DNA from: SICU01 sp964408235
Lineage (GTDB): Archaea; Nanobdellota; Nanobdellia; Pacearchaeales; GW2011-AR1
DNA: 64,000 nucleotides
Reading direction: 5' to 3'
Assembly: GCA_964408235.1 (NCBI GenBank)
Contig: CAYOYN010000001.1
Coordinates: forward strand, 62,001 to 126,000
The notes under the pieces were generated by a model. The model ran no database searches and was not told the DNA's origin. It saw only the letters and a program-made list of their open reading frames with translations. Made by a program: the position numbers and the translations under genes. Below are positions 41,141-50,826 of this stretch, piece by piece (position 1 is the first letter of the stretch; every line of letters starts with the position of its first letter).

Positions 41141-42781
41141 CTATCCATCAAATGGACTTGCATGCGAGGGCATTCCGTGTGCTTTCTTATATGTGTCAAA
41201 TATTGTAAAGCACATAGATCTAGAATCGATAGCACATTGAGATCTAACTACTTTTTCATATTCGTTGTCAGGTGCAGGATTTACAGTTTTTTTCTCATCA
41301 AATTTTTCTTTTTCTTTTTTCTTAATTTTAAATGCAGAAAATAAAGCCTTCAGCCCAAAATCATCTCCCTTCGCTTTTTCTTCTTTCTTTCTAATAGCAT
41401 CTTCCTTCTTTTGCTTATCTTCCTTATCTATTTCTTCATCTTCTTTGCCTTCAGTTAAAGCTCTAATGTCTTTATCAATTTGGTCAAGACTTTCTTTAGT
41501 AGCTCCTTCTACAAGACCCAATACACTTTTAAGATCATCTTTATTGAGCTCATTATTCAAAACTTTAAGTTCTTGTTCATTCAAAGCATAACTTGTAAAT
41601 TTAATATCTACTTTGCCCCCGAAAGACCAATCTCCTCTTTGAGAAACTCTTTGAGGTATACCTCTAAAATCTAATTCAAGAACTAAAACTTTATGATATT
41701 CTCTCCCCTTATAATTATTAAACAAATCCGGTAATAATCCTGCAGCAACATCGTCTTTTATATCATAAGGTGAAGTCGCAATTAATTTTAATTCAAGGAT
41801 CATAGTGTTAAATGCTGTAACTAAGGCTGCATTTTTGCTCTCATAATTTTGTTGAAGTTTCTGTGCTGCGACAAGGTATGGCTTAACCCATTTGGCATAT
41901 AATTTAAGCATATTAACTTGAGATTTCAAATAATTTCTTTCAATTTCATACCTTTGTTTAAGAGAAGAATAAGACTCTTTTATCCATAAGAAGAATTCTT
42001 CAGCTCTCTGTATCAATATTTTCTTTACTCTTTCATTTAAATCAAGTCCGCCTTTGTTTTCTGGTAAAGATGCTTGTTCAACAGACCTTATTGACATAAA
42101 AGCGTCTCTCAAAGTAACAAAATCAAGTTCTCCGGAAGACAAAGCGTTAATACTTCCCCTTCCTTTTCTTATATCTACATTATCTAGCCAAATTTGTTTC
42201 AAAGATAATAGGGCCTTATACTTTTCTTCTTGATTAGACTTTTCGTCCGTAAAAGTTTTGTAAGGTTTTAATCTAATCCTAAATTCCTTCAGATCATAAA
42301 CTAAATTCAAAACAGACTTTAAAACAGTGTTTACATTTCCCATAGTTCTTGAGGCTTCCTGCTGCATTTGAGTAGCTTTTCCTTGCATTTCAGAAAAGTG
42401 TCCAGATCCAGGAGAAGCTACAAAATTATCAGTTATCTTTTCAACACTTCTATAAGGGCCATTAAGAAAATCAAGCAACCAAAAATAAACTGGTTCTATT
42501 CCTTCTAGAGGAGAATCATAAGTTAATTTATGTTGTTCTATTGGAGACTTTAAACCCCATAAATTAAGAGCATCTGCTTTAGCTGCATCATAATTATAAA
42601 AAGGTAAATCTTTCCAGTTTAATGGCGTAGCTAATTTCAAAACATCATCTGTCAAACCATCAATTTTAGCTAGAAATTTTATTTTTTTAGGCAGATTAAC
42701 TTCTTCGCCTTCAATTTCTTTAGTCTTTTGACAATAAACATCTGGACTAATAGCAGCAATTAATTTATGAATATCAGCCAT
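41141..42781 (-). CDS. Large lineage-specific helical protein
   Basis: The 546-residue protein is not recognised. It is mostly helical, with a long middle region (about 140-340) that looks like a helical bundle and a Lys/Glu-rich charged segment (about 440-510). The conserved-looking tail has two cysteines (SQCAIDSRSMC). No signal peptide or transmembrane segment is visible. ATTTATTTAAA near 42807-42817 is about 30 nt upstream of the ATG. It may be a scaffold (speculative). Confidence 0.55.
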   Translation of the reverse strand: MADIHKLIAAISPDVYCQKTKEIEGEEVNLPKKIKFLAKIDGLTDDVLKLATPLNWKDLPFYNYDAAKADALNLWGLKSPIEQHKLTYDSPLEGIEPVYFWLLDFLNGPYRSVEKITDNFVASPGSGHFSEMQGKATQMQQEASRTMGNVNTVLKSVLNLVYDLKEFRIRLKPYKTFTDEKSNQEEKYKALLSLKQIWLDNVDIRKGRGSINALSSGELDFVTLRDAFMSIRSVEQASLPENKGGLDLNERVKKILIQRAEEFFLWIKESYSSLKQRYEIERNYLKSQVNMLKLYAKWVKPYLVAAQKLQQNYESKNAALVTAFNTMILELKLIATSPYDIKDDVAAGLLPDLFNNYKGREYHKVLVLELDFRGIPQRVSQRGDWSFGGKVDIKFTSYALNEQELKVLNNELNKDDLKSVLGLVEGATKESLDQIDKDIRALTEGKEDEEIDKEDKQKKEDAIRKKEEKAKGDDFGLKALFSAFKIKKKEKEKFDEKKTVNPAPDNEYEKVVRSQCAIDSRSMCFTIFDTYKKAHGMPSHASPFDG

Positions 42782-42867
42782 CTTCTTTTAATTACAAACA
42801 TAATCTATTTATTTAAAGGTATTCCACCCCCAGATAAGATTATATAGAATAATTCATTCAATAAAAC

Positions 42868-43245
42868 ATGTTCAAAAAGAGAGAGGGTATAGACATTTTA
42901 GACTTGCCAGAACTACACAGAAAGAAGTTAATTCAACTACCTGAAACTAAGAAAAATGAAGAAACAAAAATAACAAGCGACGGTTATTTTGTTTTATCCG
43001 AAGAAAATCAAAAACAAGAAACAATTCAAACTACTCAAATAGAATCTCCTAAAGTAGACATGGTTACTCCTCAAGTAAGTAATTTTTTATCTGATTTTGC
43101 CTCGATAGGCTCAAGTATCCCTCAAATAACTCCAGAAGCTAAAATTGAAGATAAAGAAGAGATAAAGGACTTAAAATGGAGACTTGAAAACTTAGAATTC
43201 AAGCTAGAACAACTAATTGAAAGAATAGATTCTATAAACAGATAA
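42868..43245 (+). CDS. Hypothetical protein with C-terminal coiled coil
   Basis: The 125-residue protein has a short conserved-looking start (MFKKREGIDILDLPELHRK), a Ser/Thr/Gln-rich disordered middle, and a C-terminal heptad coiled coil (WRLENLEFKLEQLIERIDSI). It could form an oligomeric adaptor. TTATATAG at 42839-42846 is 25 nt before the ATG. A nucleotidyltransferase gene follows 63 nt later. Confidence 0.5.
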   Translation: MFKKREGIDILDLPELHRKKLIQLPETKKNEETKITSDGYFVLSEENQKQETIQTTQIESPKVDMVTPQVSNFLSDFASIGSSIPQITPEAKIEDKEEIKDLKWRLENLEFKLEQLIERIDSINR

Positions 43246-43308
43246 ACCAATATATACTTTCGAGAGCAATGTTTAAATAATACTCTGCAGTTTAACTGTC
43301 GAATAGAG

Positions 43309-44172
43309 ATGGTGAAAAAAGAAAAAAATAGTTCTGCAAAGAAGACTCAAGAAGTAAAAACTAAAAATTATTCTAAATTCAGAACAGAAAAAGAAATTGC
43401 AATGGACTTTGCAACAAAAGTTCAAAGAAAATTTGACCACCTTGTAAAAGCCACAGTTTTATTCGGTTCTCAAACTTCAGGGGAAGTAAAACCTGGTTCA
43501 GATATAGATATTGTAATAATATTAGACGACGCAGCCATAAGTTGGGATATGGAATTAACTGCTTGGTATAGAGAAGAGCTAGGCAGATTAATTGCAGAGC
43601 AAAATTACTCAAGAGATCTTCACATAAATACAATTAGATTAACAACTTGGTGGCGTGACTTAATGCATGGAGACCCAGTAATACTTAACATAATAAGGCA
43701 AGGACAAGTATTAATCGATATTGGGGGATTTTTCAACCCAATAAAATCTTTAATGGTTCAAGGGTATATTCATTCAACTCCAGAAGCAGTATATGCCTCA
43801 CTTCAAAGATCTCCTTATCACTTAACTAGAAGTAAAATGTCTATGTTAAATGCAGTAGAAGGAGTTTATTGGTGCATGGTAGAAGCAGCTCAAGCAGCCT
43901 TAATCACTTTAGGAAAATTACCTCCTTCCCCAGAACACATAACAAAAATGTTGCATGAAAATTTTGTAGAAACAGGAGTGCTAAAGTCAGATTATGTTAA
44001 ATGGTACCATAACGTATTCATGCTTCACAAACAAATAGCTCATGGAGACGTAAAAGTAGTAAGGGCCACAGAAATAGAAATGTGGCAAGGAAAAGCCGAA
44101 GAATTTATGAAAAAAATGGTAGAATTAATAGACAAATTAATAGAAGCTCGTAAAAATCAAGATAAAAAATAA
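43309..44172 (+). CDS. Nucleotidyltransferase-domain protein (pol-beta superfamily)
   Basis: The 287-residue protein has the pol-beta-type motif FGSQTSGEVKPGSDIDIVI (Gly53-Ser54, Asp65 and Asp67), the core of nucleotidyltransferases. A C-terminal helical domain (about 150-275) follows. That domain is shared with the 600-residue protein at 51172 (SPEAV, a Y-W-x-V-x-x-QA segment, LPPSPEHI), so the two are paralogues. A TTTAAATA box at 43271-43278 lies 34 nt before the ATG. The substrate is unknown. Confidence 0.8.
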   Translation: MVKKEKNSSAKKTQEVKTKNYSKFRTEKEIAMDFATKVQRKFDHLVKATVLFGSQTSGEVKPGSDIDIVIILDDAAISWDMELTAWYREELGRLIAEQNYSRDLHINTIRLTTWWRDLMHGDPVILNIIRQGQVLIDIGGFFNPIKSLMVQGYIHSTPEAVYASLQRSPYHLTRSKMSMLNAVEGVYWCMVEAAQAALITLGKLPPSPEHITKMLHENFVETGVLKSDYVKWYHNVFMLHKQIAHGDVKVVRATEIEMWQGKAEEFMKKMVELIDKLIEARKNQDKK

Positions 44173-44173
44173 A

Positions 44174-44860
44174 TTATTGACTATCTGCTAAAGCCTTAGC
44201 AATTTCATAAGCTTCAGGTTTCTTAGCCTTATCATCCAAAGATTGGTATCTTCCAACTGCATAGCTAGTTAACTTTTGAGCTTCAACGCCCTCGAATTTC
44301 TTTATTTTTTCAGAAGCGTCTTTTTGAACAGCTCCAACTGAAATATCAGGATTATTATTCAAAACCCAAGCAATTGCGCCCTTCAAAGAGTTTTTCTTTG
44401 TAGCTCCAATAACTTTTTCTTGATATGATTTAACAGCTTTACCTAATTCTTTTTCATCACTTAATAATTTTCTAGCCTTAACTGCTCCTTCATAAGCTCC
44501 AAAAACTTCTTGATCTGCACCCTTATAATTTACAGGCTTTTTATTTAATAAATAATTTCTCAAAACTTCAGGCTTTGTTCCTTCAATAGCCTCTCTGGCC
44601 TTAGGTAGGGTTATTCCAATAACTTCTTCAATAACCTCTCCAACATAAGCTTCAAGTGTTTCTCTTTGTCTAGCAGGAGTCATATCAGCAGCATGAGCCC
44701 TAAGAGCGGCATATCCAGCAGGATTAGATTTATCCATACCCTCTATTTTAGCAAGATCTAAAGCAGCAATAAAACTACCTCCGCTTTCATCGAATTTAAT
44801 TCTATAGGCTTCTACCTTTTTTGCCTTACTTCCTGCTCCGATTACATCGTCTAATGCCAT
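44174..44860 (-). CDS. Lineage-specific helical protein
   Basis: The 228-residue all-helical protein has Lys/Ala/Glu-rich repeats (EVIEEVIGITLPKAREAIEG; KARKLLSDEKELGKAVKSY) and no membrane segment. It is not recognised. I use the ATG at 44860 because TTTAAATA at 44882-44889 is 26 nt upstream, rather than a GTG at 44881. It lies 1 nt from the convergent nucleotidyltransferase. Confidence 0.5.
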   Translation of the reverse strand: MALDDVIGAGSKAKKVEAYRIKFDESGGSFIAALDLAKIEGMDKSNPAGYAALRAHAADMTPARQRETLEAYVGEVIEEVIGITLPKAREAIEGTKPEVLRNYLLNKKPVNYKGADQEVFGAYEGAVKARKLLSDEKELGKAVKSYQEKVIGATKKNSLKGAIAWVLNNNPDISVGAVQKDASEKIKKFEGVEAQKLTSYAVGRYQSLDDKAKKPEAYEIAKALADSQ

Positions 44861-44922
44861 ATAAATCCTAGAAGTTCGCACTATTTAAACCTTTCGATTA
44901 TGTATCTACGTTATAGTAACAA

Positions 44923-47643
44923 CTATTCAACACTCATTTCCTGTTGGCCGTGTTGGTCAAGCATCTTTTTAACAGCAGGATTACTATCCACTTCAGAGAA
45001 AACTAGTGCATTAAACAAAACATCTTGTTGGATTTCAAAAGGTATTTCCGAAACTTCCATATTTTCTGACAAATCTATCATATTCTCTTCAACACTCTTA
45101 GGTACAAAGTCTTCACTAGAGACAGAAATTGCATCATTTAAAGCAGGAATATCATGCTTATGTCCTTTAGTTCCAGGATTATATTCATCATTTCCCCATG
45201 TATCTATTTGCTTCATAACTTCATTATGGGATATAGTAGGAGGAAGTTTTTCAGAAGCTTGTAGCATAGGCCTTATTGTTTGTAATCCAAGCCCAATATT
45301 AACATGAGGCTCTGTACCAATTCTCTTTATCTTAATCGTTCTTTCTTCTCTAAATGGAATTTCTTCCTTAGGTTTTTGAACTTTATTTTCAATTTCATTT
45401 ATTAATAATGAAACTGCATGGGCAGCATCTGCATTAACGGAAATTGAATCTATTCCTTCTGAAAGCAAAAATTTAACCATGTCTGGCTTACTTCCAGCCT
45501 GTCCACAAATAGATGTCTCCACTCCATACTTCCTACATCTTCTTATAACATAAGATATTGAATTCAAAACTGCAGGATTTAATTCATTGTACAAATTCTG
45601 AACGTCTTCATTATTCCTATCAAGGGCAAGTGTATACTGGGTTAAATCATTTGTTCCGAAACTAACAAAATCAATTCCTTCTTCACATAAATCATTTATT
45701 ATCTGAACAGCAGCAGGAGTCTCAACCATTATACCAAATTTAACGTTACTTGGAAATTTTACCTTTGAAGCTATTTTCTTAGCAGATCTGACTTCCTGAA
45801 CAGAAATAATCTGAGGATACATTACCCCAAATATCTTTTTAGGATATTCGTCCGCAATTTCCTTTATTGCCATAAACTCAGCTTCAAGTAAATCTTCATT
45901 CTTCAAACTAAATCTTATACCATGATCTCCAAGCATAGGGTTCATTTCAATAGTTTCAGGTGCACCTTCCAAATTCCTATATTCATCACTTCTAACGTCG
46001 CTAGTTCTAACCCACATTTCGTCAAAATACTTAGCTATTTTCTTGAGCCCTCCATTAATAACTGAAACATATTCATTCAGTTTATTTTTTTTAACAAACC
46101 ATACAGGGTGTTTTCCACTCATAGCAATTAAAGTTTCAAGCCTTATTAGCCCAACACCTTTAACTCCGGATAAAGCTGCGCGTTCAGCATAATCTGGTAA
46201 ATCAACAATAGTTTTAATCTTAGTATGTTTAGTAGGGACAATAGGTTTTATTTCAACTTTCTTCTCGACAGTTTTCCCATCAAATATTCTTCCAGTGAAT
46301 CCGTCTACAGTAACTAATTGCCCATCCTTAAGTCTTTCAGTAGAATTTCTAGTTCCTACGACTGCAGGTATACCCATTTCACGAGAAACTATTGCTGCAT
46401 GGGAAGTTGCGCCGCCTTCATCAGTTACAATTGCAGAAGCTTTTGCCATAGCTACAACCATATCAGGATTAGTCATTTTTGTTACAAGAATGCTTCCCTT
46501 AGTAACCTTGGAAAGTTCATCAAGTGAATGAATGATCTTAACAACTCCAGAAGCAACTCCAGGAGAAGCAGCCAAACCAGATAACAAAACATTTCCTTCT
46601 ATCTCTTGAGTATTTTCTCTAACTACAGTTGTAATGGGTCTAGATTGGACTATAAACACCCCATCTCTATCTATTGCAAATTCTATATCTTGGGGTTTTC
46701 CATAATGTTCTTCAAGTTTAAGACCGTATTGCCCTAATATCTTCAATTCATGCCCGTTCAAAACCTCTCTCTGACTTATTTCAGGACTTAACTTAACTTC
46801 TTCAGTCTTACCGCTAGAACTTCTAGTAAGTGCAATTTTTTTATCTGATACTTTTTGTTCTATCAATTCTAATTTTGTATTCAAAACATAATGGTCTGGA
46901 GAGATCATCCCAGAAACTATCCCCTCTCCAAGTCCGAAAACCGCTTCAATTACTATATTCCCATCATTCTTTAAAGGATTTTTAGAAAACATAACTCCAG
47001 ATTTTTGAGAGTCAATCATTCTCTGAACGACGACTGCTAAATACCCTTTTTCTGTAGCAAAACCCTTTTTCTTCCTATAATAAATAGCTCTTGCTGTAAA
47101 TAAAGAAGCAAAACATTTCTTGACAGACTCAACCAAACTATCAACACCCTTAACATTCAAGAAAGTTTCCTGCTGTCCTGCAAAAGAAGCATCTGCCAAG
47201 TCTTCCATAGTAGCGCTACTTCTAACAGCAACAAATGGAGGTTCATGAGAATTTCTTAGTATTGCAAGAGCGCTCTCTGTAACTCCTCTCTGCTTTATTT
47301 TATCCCTTTCAACATCTAATACCTCATAAGCTTCTGCAATATCATTTCTCATTTCAGAAGGAACTGAAGCGTCCACTATTATTTCTCTAATTTTCCTAGC
47401 TGTAGATTCTAACTGCTTAGTATCATCCACATCTATAGAATTAACAAGATTGATTATCTGGTTTCGTAAGCCCGACTTCTCTATAAAATAATCGTAAGCC
47501 TGAGCGGTCACAATAAAACCAGGAGGTACTGGAAACTTATTGTTATACATTTCAGCCAAGGAAGCTCCTTTTCCACCAGCAATTGAAATATCTTTATTAC
47601 TTAGCTCTGAAAACCACTTTACAAACGCTCTACCATCACCCAT
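44923..47643 (-). CDS. ppsA: Phosphoenolpyruvate synthase with C-terminal extension
   Basis: The 906-residue PEP synthase converts pyruvate and ATP to PEP, AMP and phosphate. The ATP-grasp domain starts GGKGASLAEMYN; the swivelling domain has GGATSHAAIVSREMG with the phospho-His (about residue 430). The PEP barrel has EMNPMLGDHGIRFS, GTNDLTQYTLALDR and a catalytic Cys in SICGQAGS. After ISVNADAAHAVSLLI there are about 135 further residues not typical of the enzyme. The ATG at 47643 is favoured over a GTG at 47658 because TTTATTAAT (47664-47672) is 25 nt upstream. Confidence 0.95.
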   Translation of the reverse strand: MGDGRAFVKWFSELSNKDISIAGGKGASLAEMYNNKFPVPPGFIVTAQAYDYFIEKSGLRNQIINLVNSIDVDDTKQLESTARKIREIIVDASVPSEMRNDIAEAYEVLDVERDKIKQRGVTESALAILRNSHEPPFVAVRSSATMEDLADASFAGQQETFLNVKGVDSLVESVKKCFASLFTARAIYYRKKKGFATEKGYLAVVVQRMIDSQKSGVMFSKNPLKNDGNIVIEAVFGLGEGIVSGMISPDHYVLNTKLELIEQKVSDKKIALTRSSSGKTEEVKLSPEISQREVLNGHELKILGQYGLKLEEHYGKPQDIEFAIDRDGVFIVQSRPITTVVRENTQEIEGNVLLSGLAASPGVASGVVKIIHSLDELSKVTKGSILVTKMTNPDMVVAMAKASAIVTDEGGATSHAAIVSREMGIPAVVGTRNSTERLKDGQLVTVDGFTGRIFDGKTVEKKVEIKPIVPTKHTKIKTIVDLPDYAERAALSGVKGVGLIRLETLIAMSGKHPVWFVKKNKLNEYVSVINGGLKKIAKYFDEMWVRTSDVRSDEYRNLEGAPETIEMNPMLGDHGIRFSLKNEDLLEAEFMAIKEIADEYPKKIFGVMYPQIISVQEVRSAKKIASKVKFPSNVKFGIMVETPAAVQIINDLCEEGIDFVSFGTNDLTQYTLALDRNNEDVQNLYNELNPAVLNSISYVIRRCRKYGVETSICGQAGSKPDMVKFLLSEGIDSISVNADAAHAVSLLINEIENKVQKPKEEIPFREERTIKIKRIGTEPHVNIGLGLQTIRPMLQASEKLPPTISHNEVMKQIDTWGNDEYNPGTKGHKHDIPALNDAISVSSEDFVPKSVEENMIDLSENMEVSEIPFEIQQDVLFNALVFSEVDSNPAVKKMLDQHGQQEMSVE

Positions 47644-47686
47644 AAAGAAAACACACACATTCTATTAATAAACATTATGCAAGAAA

Positions 47687-48760
47687 TCACTTATTCAGCT
47701 TATTCTTAACAAATTCAATAATATTTTGCTTAAAAGCCTCTAAATCCTTCTTCAAAAATGACCCTCCGGATGCATTAGCATGACCGCCACCAAGGGCGCT
47801 ACTAAAATCCTTAATTGCATATCTTAGCATTTCATTCATAGGATAAATAAGATTTTCTGCATTGTTTCTTGTAGAAACTTTCAAAAGATCTGTCCCTTCT
47901 ATTTCAGAAAATATTATTATTGTAGAACCTTTATTCCTTACAGAAATAGTAGTCCCGATGGCAGACCCTATAGAAAATTTAGACTTGAAAAAGTAAAATA
48001 TCAATTGCCCATTAAAGTGTCTTTCAGCATTTTTCTCAAAATCTAATATGCATTTGTCAAATTCTTCACTAACCTCTTTATGTATCTGATCTATCTTTTT
48101 TTCATTTCTTTCAAGAATTAATTCATAAGCTTTGAAAGAGTCTTTTGAATAATAAGTTACTATTGAGTTAAGTCTTAGCGTTTTTTTGAATATTTCTGAA
48201 TTTTGGTAATCTTTAGGATTAAATTCGTAATTTTTCTGAATAAACTTCAAATTGTCATCGTTCTTGTAAGAAAATTCTGAAACTGCAGCGACGCAAGCAA
48301 GTTCGGTCCATCTACTATCTTTTAATAAATCATTCCCAAGATGGTAAAGAACAAGGGAAGTACAATCATCTGAAATAGTCTTAATTATATTATCATTTAG
48401 TTTCAATTCCTTATTAAGGGGGTGGTGATCTATAAACATAACTTCAAATTTATCAAAAAATCTTTCTGTTTCTTCGAATTGATTCATATCTATATTAGCA
48501 TCTAAAATAAATATTTTTTTTATTCCCTCCCTATTGAATATTCCAGTATATTCATCAAGAACACCTATTTTGTAAGGGATAAAACCAACATGGGGCTTGA
48601 CCATTTTAGGAAATTTTTTCTTTAATATTTCCATTAAAAAGACTGTTGAAATCATTCCATCGGGACAATTAGCATGTGCAAGTATACCAATCTTTTCATT
48701 CTCATTAATTTTGTCTAAAAAAGCATCAAAATTCTTTTTATGTTTTTCAAAATCTTGCAT
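47687..48760 (-). CDS. DHH-family phosphoesterase (RecJ/nanoRNase-like)
   Basis: The 357-residue protein has the DHH signatures HANCPDGMIS (motif I), FILDAN (motif II), FIDHHPLN (DHH), and a C-terminal DHHA1 domain with LGGGHANASGGSF. Manganese-dependent members degrade single-stranded DNA/RNA ends or short oligonucleotides. TTTTATAC (48781-48788) is 25 nt before the ATG, giving an independent leaderless transcript. Confidence 0.88.
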   Translation of the reverse strand: MQDFEKHKKNFDAFLDKINENEKIGILAHANCPDGMISTVFLMEILKKKFPKMVKPHVGFIPYKIGVLDEYTGIFNREGIKKIFILDANIDMNQFEETERFFDKFEVMFIDHHPLNKELKLNDNIIKTISDDCTSLVLYHLGNDLLKDSRWTELACVAAVSEFSYKNDDNLKFIQKNYEFNPKDYQNSEIFKKTLRLNSIVTYYSKDSFKAYELILERNEKKIDQIHKEVSEEFDKCILDFEKNAERHFNGQLIFYFFKSKFSIGSAIGTTISVRNKGSTIIIFSEIEGTDLLKVSTRNNAENLIYPMNEMLRYAIKDFSSALGGGHANASGGSFLKKDLEAFKQNIIEFVKNKLNK

Positions 48761-48794
48761 ATAAAGTTCAAAAAATCAGCGTATAAAATACTTT

Positions 48795-49895
48795 CTAAAA
48801 TGGTACTCCAGCCAGCCTATTTTCATTTTCAGCATTTGCAATTCTTACCCTATCAAAATACTCATCTTCAGTTTCCCATCTACATAATCTCTCTAAAAGG
48901 TCCAATTTTTCCTGATCAACACCATGTCTTTCACCATAAAAATGAATCAATTGTCTTCTCCTTGTTTCATCAACTCCTCCATTGTAGAAATGATCAAAGC
49001 CTCTTACTCCTAATCTTACTTCGCCTCTTTCAATCCATTCTTTTACTTCGTCCCTTTCTTTTTTTATTTTGTCGAGTCTAGGCCTCACCCTCTTAACAGT
49101 ACCCTTCAATTCATCAACTATTTTTTGATCTCTTTGACTATGCAAAATAAACAATTTTGAACCACCTACTCCCTCCAAACATGTTCTGGCATAATCATCA
49201 TAATCTGTATATTCTCTCGCAGCTCTAAAAAATCTAGCCAATGTTTCTTTTTGGTCTTCATTTTTAACTCCATTAAATTCACCTTCAAATATTGCTCTTG
49301 AAGAAGAAAAAGGTAACGAAACCCAAGCATCATTATCTCTCTCATCATATAATGATGAACCTGATCTAACTGACCTTTTAACAAAATTTTTTAATTTTCT
49401 GGAAGTATCTCTCATCTTTTCACCATTCTTCCTAGATAAGACTGCAGCATAATAATGGAATATTAGTTCAGAGGGCAATAAATGTAAATCTCCCCATTGA
49501 ACTCTAACCATTGCATAATCTCCTACTAACTCATCGCAAGAAAGACCATCAACTCTTTGAGCCAGACCATAAAAAACTCTCTCCCCTTCATCAACAAAAA
49601 GTCTAGTGGTTCCATTTTTAGCAAAGGGATTTCTTTTATTTTTTCCAAAAAATTCTCTCCAATCTCCCATATTATTAATTCCGTAAACTAGTTGAGATCT
49701 AAGTAATATTCCTCTTTTTCCACCCTTAAGCTCGACAGAAAATTGCTGATTATAATCATGCAAATTTGGATCCACAATAAGGTCAGGCCTAATATTCCCA
49801 TTAGGGTTTATACCCATTTGAAAAAGTTTAGAGGCATAATACTCAGAAGCATCTCCAAACGCGGTAGTTTTATGATGGTTACCTATTTTTGCCAT
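48795..49895 (-). CDS. Putative PD-(D/E)XK nuclease-fold protein
   Basis: The 366-residue protein has an N-terminal segment consistent with a restriction-endonuclease-like fold: a Glu in DASEYYASKLF (Glu18), then RPDLIVD (Asp38) and SVELKGG (E55-x-K57). The remaining 280 residues are helical and charged and not recognised. It could be a nuclease or a structural relative. I use the ATG at 49895 because TATTATATAGG (49915-49925) is 25 nt upstream; a TTG at 49907 is the alternative. Confidence 0.5.
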   Translation of the reverse strand: MAKIGNHHKTTAFGDASEYYASKLFQMGINPNGNIRPDLIVDPNLHDYNQQFSVELKGGKRGILLRSQLVYGINNMGDWREFFGKNKRNPFAKNGTTRLFVDEGERVFYGLAQRVDGLSCDELVGDYAMVRVQWGDLHLLPSELIFHYYAAVLSRKNGEKMRDTSRKLKNFVKRSVRSGSSLYDERDNDAWVSLPFSSSRAIFEGEFNGVKNEDQKETLARFFRAAREYTDYDDYARTCLEGVGGSKLFILHSQRDQKIVDELKGTVKRVRPRLDKIKKERDEVKEWIERGEVRLGVRGFDHFYNGGVDETRRRQLIHFYGERHGVDQEKLDLLERLCRWETEDEYFDRVRIANAENENRLAGVPF

Positions 49896-49934
49896 AAAGA
49901 AAGACAAAAATTAGCCTATATAATAATTTAGAAA

Positions 49935-50504
49935 CTAATTAACTACAGGACTAGGAGAATGTTTAACATCTTCTATTTTATCGAACAAAACGCGTGTCTT
50001 ACAAGGCAATTTTGCTTTAGCCATAGAGATTATTTCACGAGCAACTTTAACTGTAGACTCAGAATCACAAGCAACCATAAACATTTCTTGTCCTCCAAGC
50101 ACTCTAGCAGCGCGTCCTTCAATAATTCCAAATGATTGCTTCATACCAGTACTAAGACGGTCAGCTCCAGCTCCAGCAGCTGCTTTGTTGTTTCTCAATA
50201 TGTGATGAGGATGTATTTTTACCCAAAGATAAAACTTACCTGCAAGTTTTGTTTCAAGATTCTTTGTTAAAATCATTCTTGCAGCTTCAATAGCCAAGTC
50301 TTTGATCACTATTTGTTCATCAGAAATTAAACTCAAAACAAAAGGCAATTTACCATCAACATAAGCTCTTTGATTTCCAATATTATATTTTACTACTTTG
50401 TTTGGGGGTACGACCTTAATGTAAGACTTTGATTTAGCTTTAGAAACACGTGTATATGGTCTACTGTGTTTCTTAGAATAGGATAATGATTTTCTTACTG
50501 CCAT
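49935..50504 (-). CDS. rpl10e: Ribosomal protein uL16 (L10e)
   Basis: The 189-residue archaeal L10e, the counterpart of bacterial uL16, sits near the peptidyl-transferase centre. Present are RPYTRVSK near the N-terminus, KIHPHHILRNNKAAAGAGADRLSTGMKQSFG, and RVLGGQEMF. It follows rpl35ae with a 1-nt gap and is probably co-transcribed and co-translated with it. No missing core residues are apparent. Confidence 0.97.
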   Translation of the reverse strand: MAVRKSLSYSKKHSRPYTRVSKAKSKSYIKVVPPNKVVKYNIGNQRAYVDGKLPFVLSLISDEQIVIKDLAIEAARMILTKNLETKLAGKFYLWVKIHPHHILRNNKAAAGAGADRLSTGMKQSFGIIEGRAARVLGGQEMFMVACDSESTVKVAREIISMAKAKLPCKTRVLFDKIEDVKHSPSPVVN

Positions 50505-50505
50505 A

Positions 50506-50760
50506 TTACTTAACCTCTACGTCTGTAGTTACAGCTTGTCCAGGTAAACCTGTCTCAAAAATAGCACGAACTAAACCCTTATTTCCATGAGCATCGCTTA
50601 TTTTACCATGAATTGCTTTTCCAGCTGTACTTTTCCAAGTAACTTCCTTACCAACTAGTTTTTTGGCATCATCACGGCTAGCACAACCTAAGTCTAACAA
50701 GTAATGCCTTTCATGAATTCTATGCCTGCTTCTTCTAAATTGTACAATGATACCTTTCAT
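50506..50760 (-). CDS. rpl35ae: Ribosomal protein eL33 (L35Ae)
   Basis: The 84-residue L35Ae starts MKGIIVQFRRSRHRIHERHY, with DAKKLVGKEVTW and the conserved GKISDAHGNKGLVRAIFETGLPGQA. It lies on the large subunit. It has a CTTTAAAAAG TATA box near 50780-50789, about 25 nt upstream, giving a leaderless bicistronic mRNA with uL16. Confidence 0.96.
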   Translation of the reverse strand: MKGIIVQFRRSRHRIHERHYLLDLGCASRDDAKKLVGKEVTWKSTAGKAIHGKISDAHGNKGLVRAIFETGLPGQAVTTDVEVK

Positions 50761-50826
50761 GTTTTGAGAGTAGAAAATACGCTTTTTAAAGACTTCTATT
50801 GATCTAAATAATTGAAAACAATTGAA

